DNA of 13,047 bases, taken from JANPII01 sp031424915 (GTDB lineage: Bacteria > Pseudomonadota > Alphaproteobacteria > Rickettsiales > Midichloriaceae). Shown in pieces: positions 6,689 through 13,047 of the stretch. The notes beneath the pieces are model-generated. The model was not told the origin of the DNA. It did no database searches and saw only the letters and a list, made by a program, of their open reading frames with translations. The position numbers were made by a program, and so were the translations under genes. The DNA is taken from the NCBI GenBank assembly GCA_031424915.1, contig JANPII010000036.1, positions 1 to 13,047 of the forward strand, given 5' to 3'. How positions within the stretch are numbered: the first letter of the stretch is position 1; each line of letters begins with the position of its first letter.

Positions 6689-6723
6689 GATAATTATCAA
6701 TTAGGCAGACATAAGAACTATAT

Positions 6724-7137
6724 CTACTTCTTGTTATTACGCTGCTGTGGTTGAGAAGCGTGCTCAGTACTCATCTCATCCAAACGATTGGTCATTACAT
6801 CAAGTATGTCGCTGGCAGCTTTAGAATAAAGCGCCATCATATCACGTGCCTCCTGACAGTAATCTTTTACAGCTTGAGCCGCATATTTAGATTGAGAATG
6901 TTGCATCCCTTCTAAAGGAGAGTTAGCCATATTCTCTTTGATGTACTCTGCAGTGCGCTGTGACTGCTTCTGCCATGCTTCAGTTTGACGGCGCGTCAGA
7001 ACTTTTATATTTTCTGCCATAACTTGGCCTACAGTGTTCATTGCCTGCCATTGTGCTGTTTCATGACAACTATTCCAATCGCAACAAGTCCAATTGGGCA
7101 TTTGTGCAAATGGGTTAAAAAAATTATTGCTAGACAT
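6724..7137 (-). CDS. Phasin family protein
   Basis: Small 137-residue protein with the layout of phasins, amphipathic proteins that coat polyhydroxyalkanoate granules. It is mostly helical with heptad-like stretches: QAMNTVGQVMAENIKVLTRRQTEAWQ (about 31-56) and YAAQAVKDYCQEARDMMALYSKAASDILDVMTNRLDEM (85-122), then a polar tail ending in NNKK. No signal peptide or membrane segment. The start is supported by AAGGAG eight bases before the ATG. A Cys-rich patch (Cys18, Cys19, Cys24) near the N-terminus is unusual. It has its own promoter and terminator, and no PHA synthase or depolymerase is nearby. Phasin-like proteins also occur without granules, so a link to PHA storage is inference. Confidence 0.75.
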   Translation of the reverse strand: MSSNNFFNPFAQMPNWTCCDWNSCHETAQWQAMNTVGQVMAENIKVLTRRQTEAWQKQSQRTAEYIKENMANSPLEGMQHSQSKYAAQAVKDYCQEARDMMALYSKAASDILDVMTNRLDEMSTEHASQPQQRNNKK

Positions 7138-7170
7138 ATTGATACTCCTTTATTCATTGTAACAATTTTA

Positions 7171-7199
7171 ACTCTAGCATATTTTGTAGTGCGCTGCAA
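7171..7199 (-). promoter_or_regulatory. Promoter of the phasin gene
   Basis: On the minus strand TTGCAG (7199-7194), a 17-base spacer, and TAGAGT (7176-7171) with an extended -10 TG two bases ahead. A start near 7164 leaves a leader of about 27 bases containing the ribosome site. Confidence 0.45.
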
Positions 7200-7220
7200 C
7201 ATAAAAATTTATATGGGTTA

Positions 7221-8123
7221 CTAGCTTTCGCGCTCCAGTATAAATAGGGCTAATTCCCGCAGTAAATCTGCACGTTTATCAAAAGCAGACAAATGTTCTA
7301 TAGCCTGATTAGCCAAAAATTTTGCATGCTCTTGTGCTTTATCCTTACCCAAGCACTCTACCAAGGTCGCTTTTTGCTCTACTGCATGTAATCTGGGCCC
7401 TTTACCACCATTTTCTTGTCCCCCATTAGTATCTAATAAATCATCAATAATCTGAAAGGCTAGGCCAATACTATTGGCATAAGCACGCAAAGACATACGA
7501 ATGTTTTGTGGCGCCTTACCTAAAATTGCTCCTGCTTCACAAGACATGGCAAATAATGCCCCCGTTTTCATTCTTTGCAAGCGCACTACTTCAGCAAAGT
7601 CTGGCTGATCGTGCAAAGGATTTAGATCTATAATTTGCCCTCCTACCATACCAGCAAAGCCTGCAGTTCTTGCTATTGCGCTTATAAGTTCTAGGCGCAC
7701 AGCACAGTCTACGTGAGTTCTAGAATTTGCAATAACTTCAAATGCATAGGTAAGCAACGCATCGCCTGCCAAAATCGCGGTTGCCTCATCAAATTTGCGG
7801 TGACAACTAGGAGCCCCACGACGCCAGTCATCATTATCAAGAGCCGGCAAATCATCGTGCACCAAGGAATAGGCATGAATCATTTCAATTGCAGCTGCCG
7901 TCTGAATTGAGCTACCGATGCTTACTCCTAGTAATTCTGAGGTTTTTACTGTAAGAAAGGGCCTAATCCGTTTGCCTTGGGATAAGGTAGCATAACGCAT
8001 AGCTTCAAAAAGGCGGTCTTCAGGCATCCCTTCTGGTGCGGGCAAAAGCTCATCCAGTTTTTGAGAAAGTAGCTCTGTAGTATCCTGCATTGCTGATTCT
8101 AGTGCTTGCCTACGTGTAGTCAC
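7221..8123 (-). CDS. ispA: Short-chain polyprenyl diphosphate synthase (farnesyl diphosphate synthase)
   Basis: Cytosolic enzyme condensing isopentenyl diphosphate with allylic diphosphates to give C15 (possibly C20) prenyl diphosphate for quinone and undecaprenyl carrier synthesis. The 300 residues are normal length. Seen: GKRIRPFL (50-57), first Asp-rich motif DDLPALD (90-96) followed by NDDWRRG, GGQIIDL (161-167), KTGALF, and second motif DDLLD (227-231). Tyr85 and Ser86 lie 5 and 4 residues before the first motif, compatible with a farnesyl-length product, but chain length cannot be fixed by eye. The segment after DDLLD (TNGGQENGGKGPRLHAVEQKAT) departs from the usual GKPxGKD pattern, though the later KAT is kept. 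It starts at GTG with AAGG six bases upstream. It lies 57 bases after rpoD without a visible terminator, so it may be the last gene of a dnaG-rpoD-ispA transcript. Confidence 0.9.
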   Translation of the reverse strand: MTTRRQALESAMQDTTELLSQKLDELLPAPEGMPEDRLFEAMRYATLSQGKRIRPFLTVKTSELLGVSIGSSIQTAAAIEMIHAYSLVHDDLPALDNDDWRRGAPSCHRKFDEATAILAGDALLTYAFEVIANSRTHVDCAVRLELISAIARTAGFAGMVGGQIIDLNPLHDQPDFAEVVRLQRMKTGALFAMSCEAGAILGKAPQNIRMSLRAYANSIGLAFQIIDDLLDTNGGQENGGKGPRLHAVEQKATLVECLGKDKAQEHAKFLANQAIEHLSAFDKRADLLRELALFILERES

Positions 8124-8180
8124 GATTCACCTTCTCTTTTTCAGTTTCTCAAAACGCTGTCCTATTAACTCATATAAGAT

Positions 8181-10235
8181 TTAACTACGCAATAGCTTAC
8201 GTGCACGACTTGGATGCCTTAGCTTGCGCAAAGCCTTAGCCTCAATTTGACGAATCCTTTCACGAGTCACCTTAAATAACTTACCGACTTCTTCTAGCGT
8301 TTTTTCTTCTTTATTAATCCCAAAACGCATACGTAAAACCCTTTCTTCACGGGCTGGAAGAGTTGCTAAAGCCTTAGTTGTAGAGTCACGTAGAGAGGAG
8401 CGTAGAGCTGCATCTGGAGGCGCTAATGCATTTTTGTCTTCGATAAAATCCCCTAACATGCTTCCTTCATCATCCCCTACTGGGTTCTCTAAGCTCATAG
8501 GCTCTTTAGCAATTTTCAAAATTTTGCGTACTTTGTCTACAGGCATCCCAAGCTTTAAGGCTATTTCCTCTGGCGTAGGCTCTCGACCTAATTCATGTAC
8601 CATTTGACGTGAAGTACGTACCATCTTATTTATCGTCTCATTCATATGCACTGGAATACGAATAGTACGCGCCTGATCAGAAATTGCTCTAGTAATAGCC
8701 TGACGTATCCACCAAGTGGCATAGGTAGAAAACTTGTATCCACGCCGATATTCAAATTTATCTACTGCCTTCATTAAGCCAATGTTACCTTCTTGAATCA
8801 CATCCAGGAACTGTAGGCCTCGATTGGCATATTTCTTAGCAATAGATACAACCAGGCGCAAATTCGCCTCAACCATATCAGTCTTCGCCTTGGCAGCCAA
8901 TCTTTCTCCACGTTGTATCTCAGCAACTAGCTTTTTGAAAGTTGCTATATCCAAAGTAATTTCTCGAGCCACCTCGGCCAGCTGCTCTATAATAGCTAAG
9001 ATCGCCTCCTGCTGTTGTGCGGCAAAATCCCGTACACTTTTTTCTTTGCTTTCAAGCAGTACCTGAATCAAATTTGGATTGAGCTCAGCCCCACTATATT
9101 TTTTGATTAGTACATCGCGTTTTACCTTATGCTTTTCACCCAAACGAATAAGCTGGATCTCGCATTCCATAATTCGCCTATTTTGCTGATATAACATTTC
9201 AGTAACGCGTGTTACTTGAGTATCATTAAGCTTTATACTACCGATAAGCTTAGCCAATTCTTGCCCAATCTTGTCGTATTGTTTTTCTTCATTAGCTGGT
9301 AGATCTTTGCCTTGTAAAGCTACTACTAATCTATCCTGCTGCATATCCAATAACTTACCGGAGAGCTCAGCTGCTTTGCCAAAAACTTCCATCATTTTAG
9401 GACGTAACTCCGTCTCCATACTCAATATAGAAAGGTTCTCGTCACTATCATTTTCAAAATCTTCAGCGTTCTCTTCCGTTTCCACTTCTTTATCAACTTC
9501 TAAGAATGTATCTTCTGGCACTGCATCTGCTCGAACCGCGAATTCATCCTGACCAAACTCTTTGGCGTATGTGGCATCTAGATCCAACACCTCACGTAGC
9601 GGCATAGTCTCGTTGGCTAACCGCTCATACCAATCAATAAAAGCACGCACTGCTACTGGAGTACGACACAAAAAGGTCATCATTTTATTCCGGCCATTCT
9701 CTATGTTCTTAGCAATTTCTACTTCACCATCCCGCGTCAGAAGCTGAACTTTACCCATGGCTTTAAGATACTGGCGCACCGGGTCATCACCACGGCTAGC
9801 ACGATCTTCTTCCTCTTCTACCTCTGCTTCTTCTTCCTCTTCCTCTTCAAATGGAAGCTCAAATGCTTCTTCATCTAATAATGGCCGCTCCTGCACAATC
9901 TTGATGCCTTCTTCACCAAAAATTTCAATGGCATCGTCAATGGCTTCTACATCAGCATCAGTAGCTAAAACATTATTCAGCTCTTCATATGTCACAGTGC
10001 CATATTTTTTAGCTTGCTGAAGCAAATTTTGCACTGGACTTTCAGAATCCGACTGCTCCATTACCTTAGCTTTAGTAGTAGATGAAGTGATGGGCTGCTC
10101 TTTTGCCTCGGGTGCTATCTTTGCTGAAGGCACAGCAGTAACTACCTTTCTTTTGTCAGATGTTACCTTAACTTTGGGAACTTTAGTAGAACTCTTCGTT
10201 GCAGGCTTAGTATTTTCTTTTTTCTTTTTATCCAT
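8181..10235 (-). CDS. rpoD: RNA polymerase primary sigma factor RpoD (sigma-70)
   Basis: Housekeeping sigma factor that directs core RNA polymerase to -10/-35 promoters. All regions of the 684-residue protein are visible: a Lys-rich N-terminal tail (1-65), region 1.1 (about 66-118), a Glu-rich linker (124-144), region 1.2 (DDPVRQYLKAMGKVQLL, 150-166), a long non-conserved insert to about 430, regions 2.1-2.4 (ANLRLVVSIAKKYANRGLQF to GYKFSTYATWWIRQAITRAI, 457-518), region 3 (RIPVHMNETINKM, 526-538), and region 4.2 with the helix-turn-helix TLEEVGKLFKVTRERIRQIE (646-665). The large insert is usual for proteobacterial primary sigmas and separates it from RpoH/RpoS. Only a weak AGGT precedes the ATG. 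It follows dnaG by 25 bases, a conserved order in proteobacteria, which suggests co-transcription. Confidence 0.97.
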   Translation of the reverse strand: MDKKKKENTKPATKSSTKVPKVKVTSDKRKVVTAVPSAKIAPEAKEQPITSSTTKAKVMEQSDSESPVQNLLQQAKKYGTVTYEELNNVLATDADVEAIDDAIEIFGEEGIKIVQERPLLDEEAFELPFEEEEEEEAEVEEEEDRASRGDDPVRQYLKAMGKVQLLTRDGEVEIAKNIENGRNKMMTFLCRTPVAVRAFIDWYERLANETMPLREVLDLDATYAKEFGQDEFAVRADAVPEDTFLEVDKEVETEENAEDFENDSDENLSILSMETELRPKMMEVFGKAAELSGKLLDMQQDRLVVALQGKDLPANEEKQYDKIGQELAKLIGSIKLNDTQVTRVTEMLYQQNRRIMECEIQLIRLGEKHKVKRDVLIKKYSGAELNPNLIQVLLESKEKSVRDFAAQQQEAILAIIEQLAEVAREITLDIATFKKLVAEIQRGERLAAKAKTDMVEANLRLVVSIAKKYANRGLQFLDVIQEGNIGLMKAVDKFEYRRGYKFSTYATWWIRQAITRAISDQARTIRIPVHMNETINKMVRTSRQMVHELGREPTPEEIALKLGMPVDKVRKILKIAKEPMSLENPVGDDEGSMLGDFIEDKNALAPPDAALRSSLRDSTTKALATLPAREERVLRMRFGINKEEKTLEEVGKLFKVTRERIRQIEAKALRKLRHPSRARKLLRS

Positions 10236-10260
10236 GACCTAAATCCATTGTGGCTATGGG

Positions 10261-12042
10261 TTAAACAAAATTGAGCTGAGATTTAAGTAGGTTCTCATAT
10301 TCCTTAAGGTTAAGAAGCCTTTGCATTTGAACTTCATTGGCTTCATGCGCCAATACCTTAACAGACTCTATGATTTGTTGCTGGACATTTCTCAAATCAC
10401 ACACTTTCATGGCCAGCTCTATTATACCCCTTGCCTCTTCAGCATCATCTACGCTAAGTGCAGCAGCAGGATAGCCCCTGCCCTGTAGTTTCTGCACTAT
10501 ATCTTCTGCAGCTGCTTCTCTTTCATGGCTACTGCAATCCCTCAGTTCTACAATAGCATCACGTGTTTTGTCAAGATATTCAGTTTGAAGCTCAACATTT
10601 AATAGAGCTTCAAATATCTCTTGGCGTTCTAATAGCTCGGGATAATAAGCAAGTGCTACTAACATCGGAACTATATATGTATCACCTTCTCGCTGCATAA
10701 TACTAGCAATATGAGGCTGTATTGCCTGTTTTTGCTTGCTATCTGCAGTAGGCTTCTTCCGCTTAAATTGCGGCCTGGTAAGCTGATAAAGCTTATCCAA
10801 GAAGAACTGACGGTACGAGGTCTGTAAGCCACGATCAGGAATAGAACCCGCCAGAGCTACCAACTGCCCCTTTAATGCCAAACGATTTTCTGGAGTATCA
10901 TTGCCCATATTACGCCTTGCTTCTTCAAACAGCATTTGCACCAGAGGGGTAGACTGACGCATTATAGCTATAAATGCCTCGGCGCCATGAGCACGCACGA
11001 ACTCATCGGGATCTTTATCCATGCCCGTGTCGATAAACTGTACAGACTTACCCGCCTTCAAATGCGGCAAGATAGAGTGCGCAAGACGATAGGCAGCTTT
11101 TTGTCCAGCCATATCATTGTCCATACAAATTGTCGGGACAGGCACTATGTGCCAAAGCGTTTCCACCTGTTTAGCCTTAATATTAGCCCCTAATGGAGCT
11201 ACTGCTATTTCTATACCCACGTTCGCCAGCGCAACTACATCCATATAGCCTTCAACCACGATGATTTCATTTTGACTGTAGGCACCTTTTGTAGCAAGAT
11301 GAAGACCATATAAAGTAGCCCCCTTATCAAATACAGGATTCTCAGGAGAATTTAGATACTTCGGACCATTACCTTCTCCTAGGCGACGCCCTCCAAATGC
11401 AATCACACGACCCATACGATCACAAATTGGAAAAATTATACGCCCTCTAAATTGATTATATAACCCATATTCTCCTCGCATCAATACTGTAGATTGCTCC
11501 ACTTCAGAAGCAGTAAAGTTCTTAAGCAGCAGGGCTGAAAGTTCGGCACTATCATTAGGTGCATAACCCAATCTATAACTTGCTATACTTTCCTTCTTCA
11601 AGCCTCTAGACAGTAAATATTGCATAGCATGATGCCCTTCTTTACTAATTAGAGCACGCTGATAAAACTGCGCAGCAAGCTCAAAAATCTCCATTAGTCT
11701 TTCTTCTAACTTTTGTTGTGAGCTAGGAGCAGCTTTTTTAGGAAGCTCTACTCCTGCTTCCAGTGCTAACTTTGTCAAGGTATCCATATAGCTATAACCT
11801 TGTGTACGCTGTACAAAGTCCACTATGTCGCCATGTGCTCCGCAGCCAAAACAATGATAGAAGCCCTTGCGATCGCTAAGAGTAAAAGAGGGCGTTTTCT
11901 CCTGATGAAATGGACATAGCCCAGTAAATTCCCCATTGCCATGGCCTTTTAAGGCCATATATCGTCCAACTATAGTAGACGTCCTTAATCTTGTCTTTAT
12001 CTGCAGACGGGATTCAAACATAGGCTCAAGTTTTAGGTTCAT
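10261..12042 (-). CDS. dnaG: DNA primase DnaG
   Basis: Makes the RNA primers for replication forks, working with DnaB helicase. In the 593-residue protein the CHC2 zinc site is Cys43, His46, Cys64, Cys67 (CPFHQEKTPSFTL...YHCFGCG). The catalytic core shows FRGRIIFPICDRMGRVIAFGGR (198-219) and KYLNSPENPVFDKG. The TOPRIM metal residues are in VEGYMD (Glu264, Asp268) and MDNDMAG (Asp308, Asp310), followed by DKDPDEF. The C-terminal third is diverged, as expected for the helicase-binding domain. Start: the ATG at 12042 has AGAAG upstream; the ATG at 12021 (residue 8) would also keep the whole fold and cannot be excluded. It is the first gene of the dnaG-rpoD(-ispA) run and has a recognisable promoter close upstream. 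Confidence 0.96.
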   Translation of the reverse strand: MNLKLEPMFESRLQIKTRLRTSTIVGRYMALKGHGNGEFTGLCPFHQEKTPSFTLSDRKGFYHCFGCGAHGDIVDFVQRTQGYSYMDTLTKLALEAGVELPKKAAPSSQQKLEERLMEIFELAAQFYQRALISKEGHHAMQYLLSRGLKKESIASYRLGYAPNDSAELSALLLKNFTASEVEQSTVLMRGEYGLYNQFRGRIIFPICDRMGRVIAFGGRRLGEGNGPKYLNSPENPVFDKGATLYGLHLATKGAYSQNEIIVVEGYMDVVALANVGIEIAVAPLGANIKAKQVETLWHIVPVPTICMDNDMAGQKAAYRLAHSILPHLKAGKSVQFIDTGMDKDPDEFVRAHGAEAFIAIMRQSTPLVQMLFEEARRNMGNDTPENRLALKGQLVALAGSIPDRGLQTSYRQFFLDKLYQLTRPQFKRKKPTADSKQKQAIQPHIASIMQREGDTYIVPMLVALAYYPELLERQEIFEALLNVELQTEYLDKTRDAIVELRDCSSHEREAAAEDIVQKLQGRGYPAAALSVDDAEEARGIIELAMKVCDLRNVQQQIIESVKVLAHEANEVQMQRLLNLKEYENLLKSQLNFV

Positions 12043-12057
12043 TCACAACTTCTGTAG

Positions 12058-12086
12058 ATAATAGCATAAATCTTACTTAAGACCAA
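12058..12086 (-). promoter_or_regulatory. Promoter of dnaG (dnaG-rpoD transcript)
   Basis: On the minus strand TTGGTC (12086-12081), a 17-base spacer ending in TGC, and TATTAT (12063-12058, 5/6) form a sigma-70 promoter with an extended -10. The start would fall near 12051, giving a very short leader of about 10 bases before the ATG at 12042; the ATG at 12021 would have a more usual leader. Confidence 0.45.
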
Positions 12087-12392
12087 CAAGCTCACAAACA
12101 ATAATAATGCCAAGTTGATTTTGTATCTCCAGCGTCTCATGAATAAATTTATAGAATAATTAGTATAAGATAAATTACAGCTAACTCATTGAATTATAAC
12201 AACTTTATACATTATAAGCCCGCTACGTAGTCAGAATTTTGGTACAAATCGTATAAAATTACTTGGAATTTTCCTATTACTGTACTACTGTAAAATTCTA
12301 TTTGGATAAGGAAGTATACAAATTCAGTATATAAGCACAGGAGAGAGGGTAAGTAGAAGATCATAACCGGCTTGATTGGGGAGAATATAAAT
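12087..12392. other. AT-rich divergent intergenic region
   Basis: No gene is supported here. It separates the divergent dnaG and transposase-like genes and is markedly AT-rich. It has small symmetries only: GAATTTT (12266-12272) against AAAATTC (12292-12298), and overlapping copies of TACTGTA around 12278-12292. A promoter for the rightward gene must lie here or further in, but no convincing -35/-10 pair was found. No IS end could be recognised. Confidence 0.5.
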
Positions 12393-13047
12393 ATGTGGAG
12401 GCGAAATAGAGGAGAGCGCGTTAATTATTTGGCAAGCGTTATTGAATATGATTTGCGTAAACGAGATACAGGCTTAGCAAAACCACAGTACCGTGGCCTT
12501 GCAGATTTAACAGCAGGCATATTATTATGCCGTAGTGCTAATACTGCAGACTTTGCATCTTTACTGCCCCGAGATGTCAAGAGCTCGAAAGAAAGATATC
12601 ACTATGTACATCGATGGCTCTCTAACACAAAGATCGCCCCTATGCGAATAATGCGTGGCTTTGTGCCAGAAATGGTTGAGGTAGTGAGTTTTGGAGCACA
12701 GCCAACCAAGCTAGTGATGTTAGAAGAGAAAATAGGAAGCAAGTTTTACTGCTATATTTTAGGGTTGCAAGCGCTAGATAGAGTTTTACCCATTCTATGG
12801 AAAGTAGTGCCTGAAGAAGAAGCAGAATGGGCAGCACAACACGCCCTACTAATTGCCGCTCGAGAAGTGCTTCGTTGTAAAACTGAGATAATCTTAACAG
12901 GGCATCATATAAAGGATTCAGAAAAATTGATAGAATGGTGCGATACCCAAGGCTGGGGATATCGCGTTCCTCTGACTGCTAAAGAGCCACTATTGCATCT
13001 CGGCAAAACTATCACTATAGACCAAATTACTAATGACTTCAAAACCG
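12393..13047 (+). CDS. IS4-like transposase-derived protein, catalytic residues apparently lost (3' end outside window)
   Basis: An open frame of 218 codons runs from the ATG at 12393 (GGGGAG nine bases upstream) to the right edge without stop or frameshift. Residues about 36-76 (LADLTAGILLCRSANTADFASLLPRD...RYHYVHRWL) resemble the N-terminal domain of IS4-group transposases. Residues 106-200 follow their RNase H-like fold: a first strand KLVMLEEKIGSKFYCYILGL, then VLPILWKVVPEE, and a later strand EIILTGHHIKDSEKLIEWC before GYRVPLTAKE. In active relatives the first strand carries LDRTNW and the later one DREF. Here these positions read LEEKIG (Glu111) and GHHI (Gly170), so both catalytic Asp appear replaced. 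The assignment rests on remembered family patterns, not a search. It may be a domesticated or decaying transposase; an intact frame with a good ribosome site leans toward the former. Confidence 0.6.
   Translation, partial: MWRRNRGERVNYLASVIEYDLRKRDTGLAKPQYRGLADLTAGILLCRSANTADFASLLPRDVKSSKERYHYVHRWLSNTKIAPMRIMRGFVPEMVEVVSFGAQPTKLVMLEEKIGSKFYCYILGLQALDRVLPILWKVVPEEEAEWAAQHALLIAAREVLRCKTEIILTGHHIKDSEKLIEWCDTQGWGYRVPLTAKEPLLHLGKTITIDQITNDFKT

Larger units (their letters stand above)
6368..6723. other. Non-coding region between phasin and virB2
   Basis: No supportable gene. From left to right it holds the virB2 leader and weak promoter, the GTTGC/GCAAC-rich stretch with a small hairpin, a 104-bp palindromic element (6559-6662) and the phasin-side terminator (6666-6688). 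Frames crossing it are short, lack ribosome sites and have no recognisable product. Confidence 0.6.

Noticed and set aside
6985..7224. Plus-strand frame of 79 codons across the phasin start
   Set aside because: It overlaps the phasin gene, promoter and leader on the other strand and has no recognisable product.
9793..9864. Glu-rich tract of RpoD as a possible expansion or contamination
   Set aside because: Acidic, low-complexity stretches between regions 1.1 and 1.2 are ordinary in alphaproteobacterial RpoD; the frame is intact.
9757..10020. Ser-rich plus-strand frame opposite rpoD
   Set aside because: The Ser runs are the complement of GAA/GAG codons in the RpoD acidic linker; it is not a gene.
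12054..12062. DnaA-box-like TTATCTACA near dnaG
   Set aside because: Single site with one mismatch to TTATCCACA, overlapping the dnaG -10 element; no cluster of boxes, so no origin is claimed.
12640..12837. Minus-strand hydrophobic frame of 65 codons
   Set aside because: It is antisense to the transposase-like frame, which matches a known fold, and has no ribosome site.

Overview
The window reads as a piece of an AT-leaning alphaproteobacterial chromosome. Support for this: a separate atpF' (subunit b') gene next to atpF, a dnaG-rpoD pair with an alphaproteobacterial-type RpoD carrying an acidic N-terminal region, a phasin, and a flagellar hook gene behind a sigma-54-type promoter. A type IV secretion pilin (VirB2/TrbC) standing alone and an isolated murF would fit a flagellated, possibly host-associated lineage of the Rickettsiales/Holosporales kind, but the sequence alone does not prove the order.

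Layout. 1-2317 (minus): 5' part of an unusually large flagellar hook protein FlgE, running off the left edge, with a duplicated module of about 180 residues in its outer region. 2318-2479: divergent control region with a sigma-54-like site facing flgE and a sigma-70-like promoter facing the atp genes. 2480-4507 (plus): atpF', atpF and a GT4 glycosyltransferase, tightly spaced and probably one transcript. 4504-5883 (minus): murF, convergent with the glycosyltransferase; the two stop codons share one CTAG. 5967-6367 (minus): virB2-like pilin followed by a strong intrinsic terminator. 6368-6723: non-coding stretch with a small hairpin, a 104-bp concentric palindrome that looks like a mobile palindromic element, and a hairpin terminator. 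6724-7137 (minus): phasin. 7221-12042 (minus): dnaG, rpoD and ispA in that transcriptional order. 12043-12392: AT-rich intergenic region with a dnaG promoter. 12393-13047 (plus): 5' part of a protein with an IS4-like transposase fold in which the first two catalytic Asp positions appear to be lost.

How the genes fit together: most are housekeeping functions (ATP synthase stalk, cell-wall precursor synthesis, replication priming, primary sigma factor, isoprenoid chain synthesis). Between them sit surface and accessory functions (hook, conjugation/secretion pilin, sugar transfer, storage-granule protein). No complete novel multi-gene system is visible. The items most worth a second look are the apparently inactive transposase-like gene, the palindromic element, the modular hook protein with its sigma-54 promoter, and the b'/b ATP synthase pair cut off from atpB and atpE.
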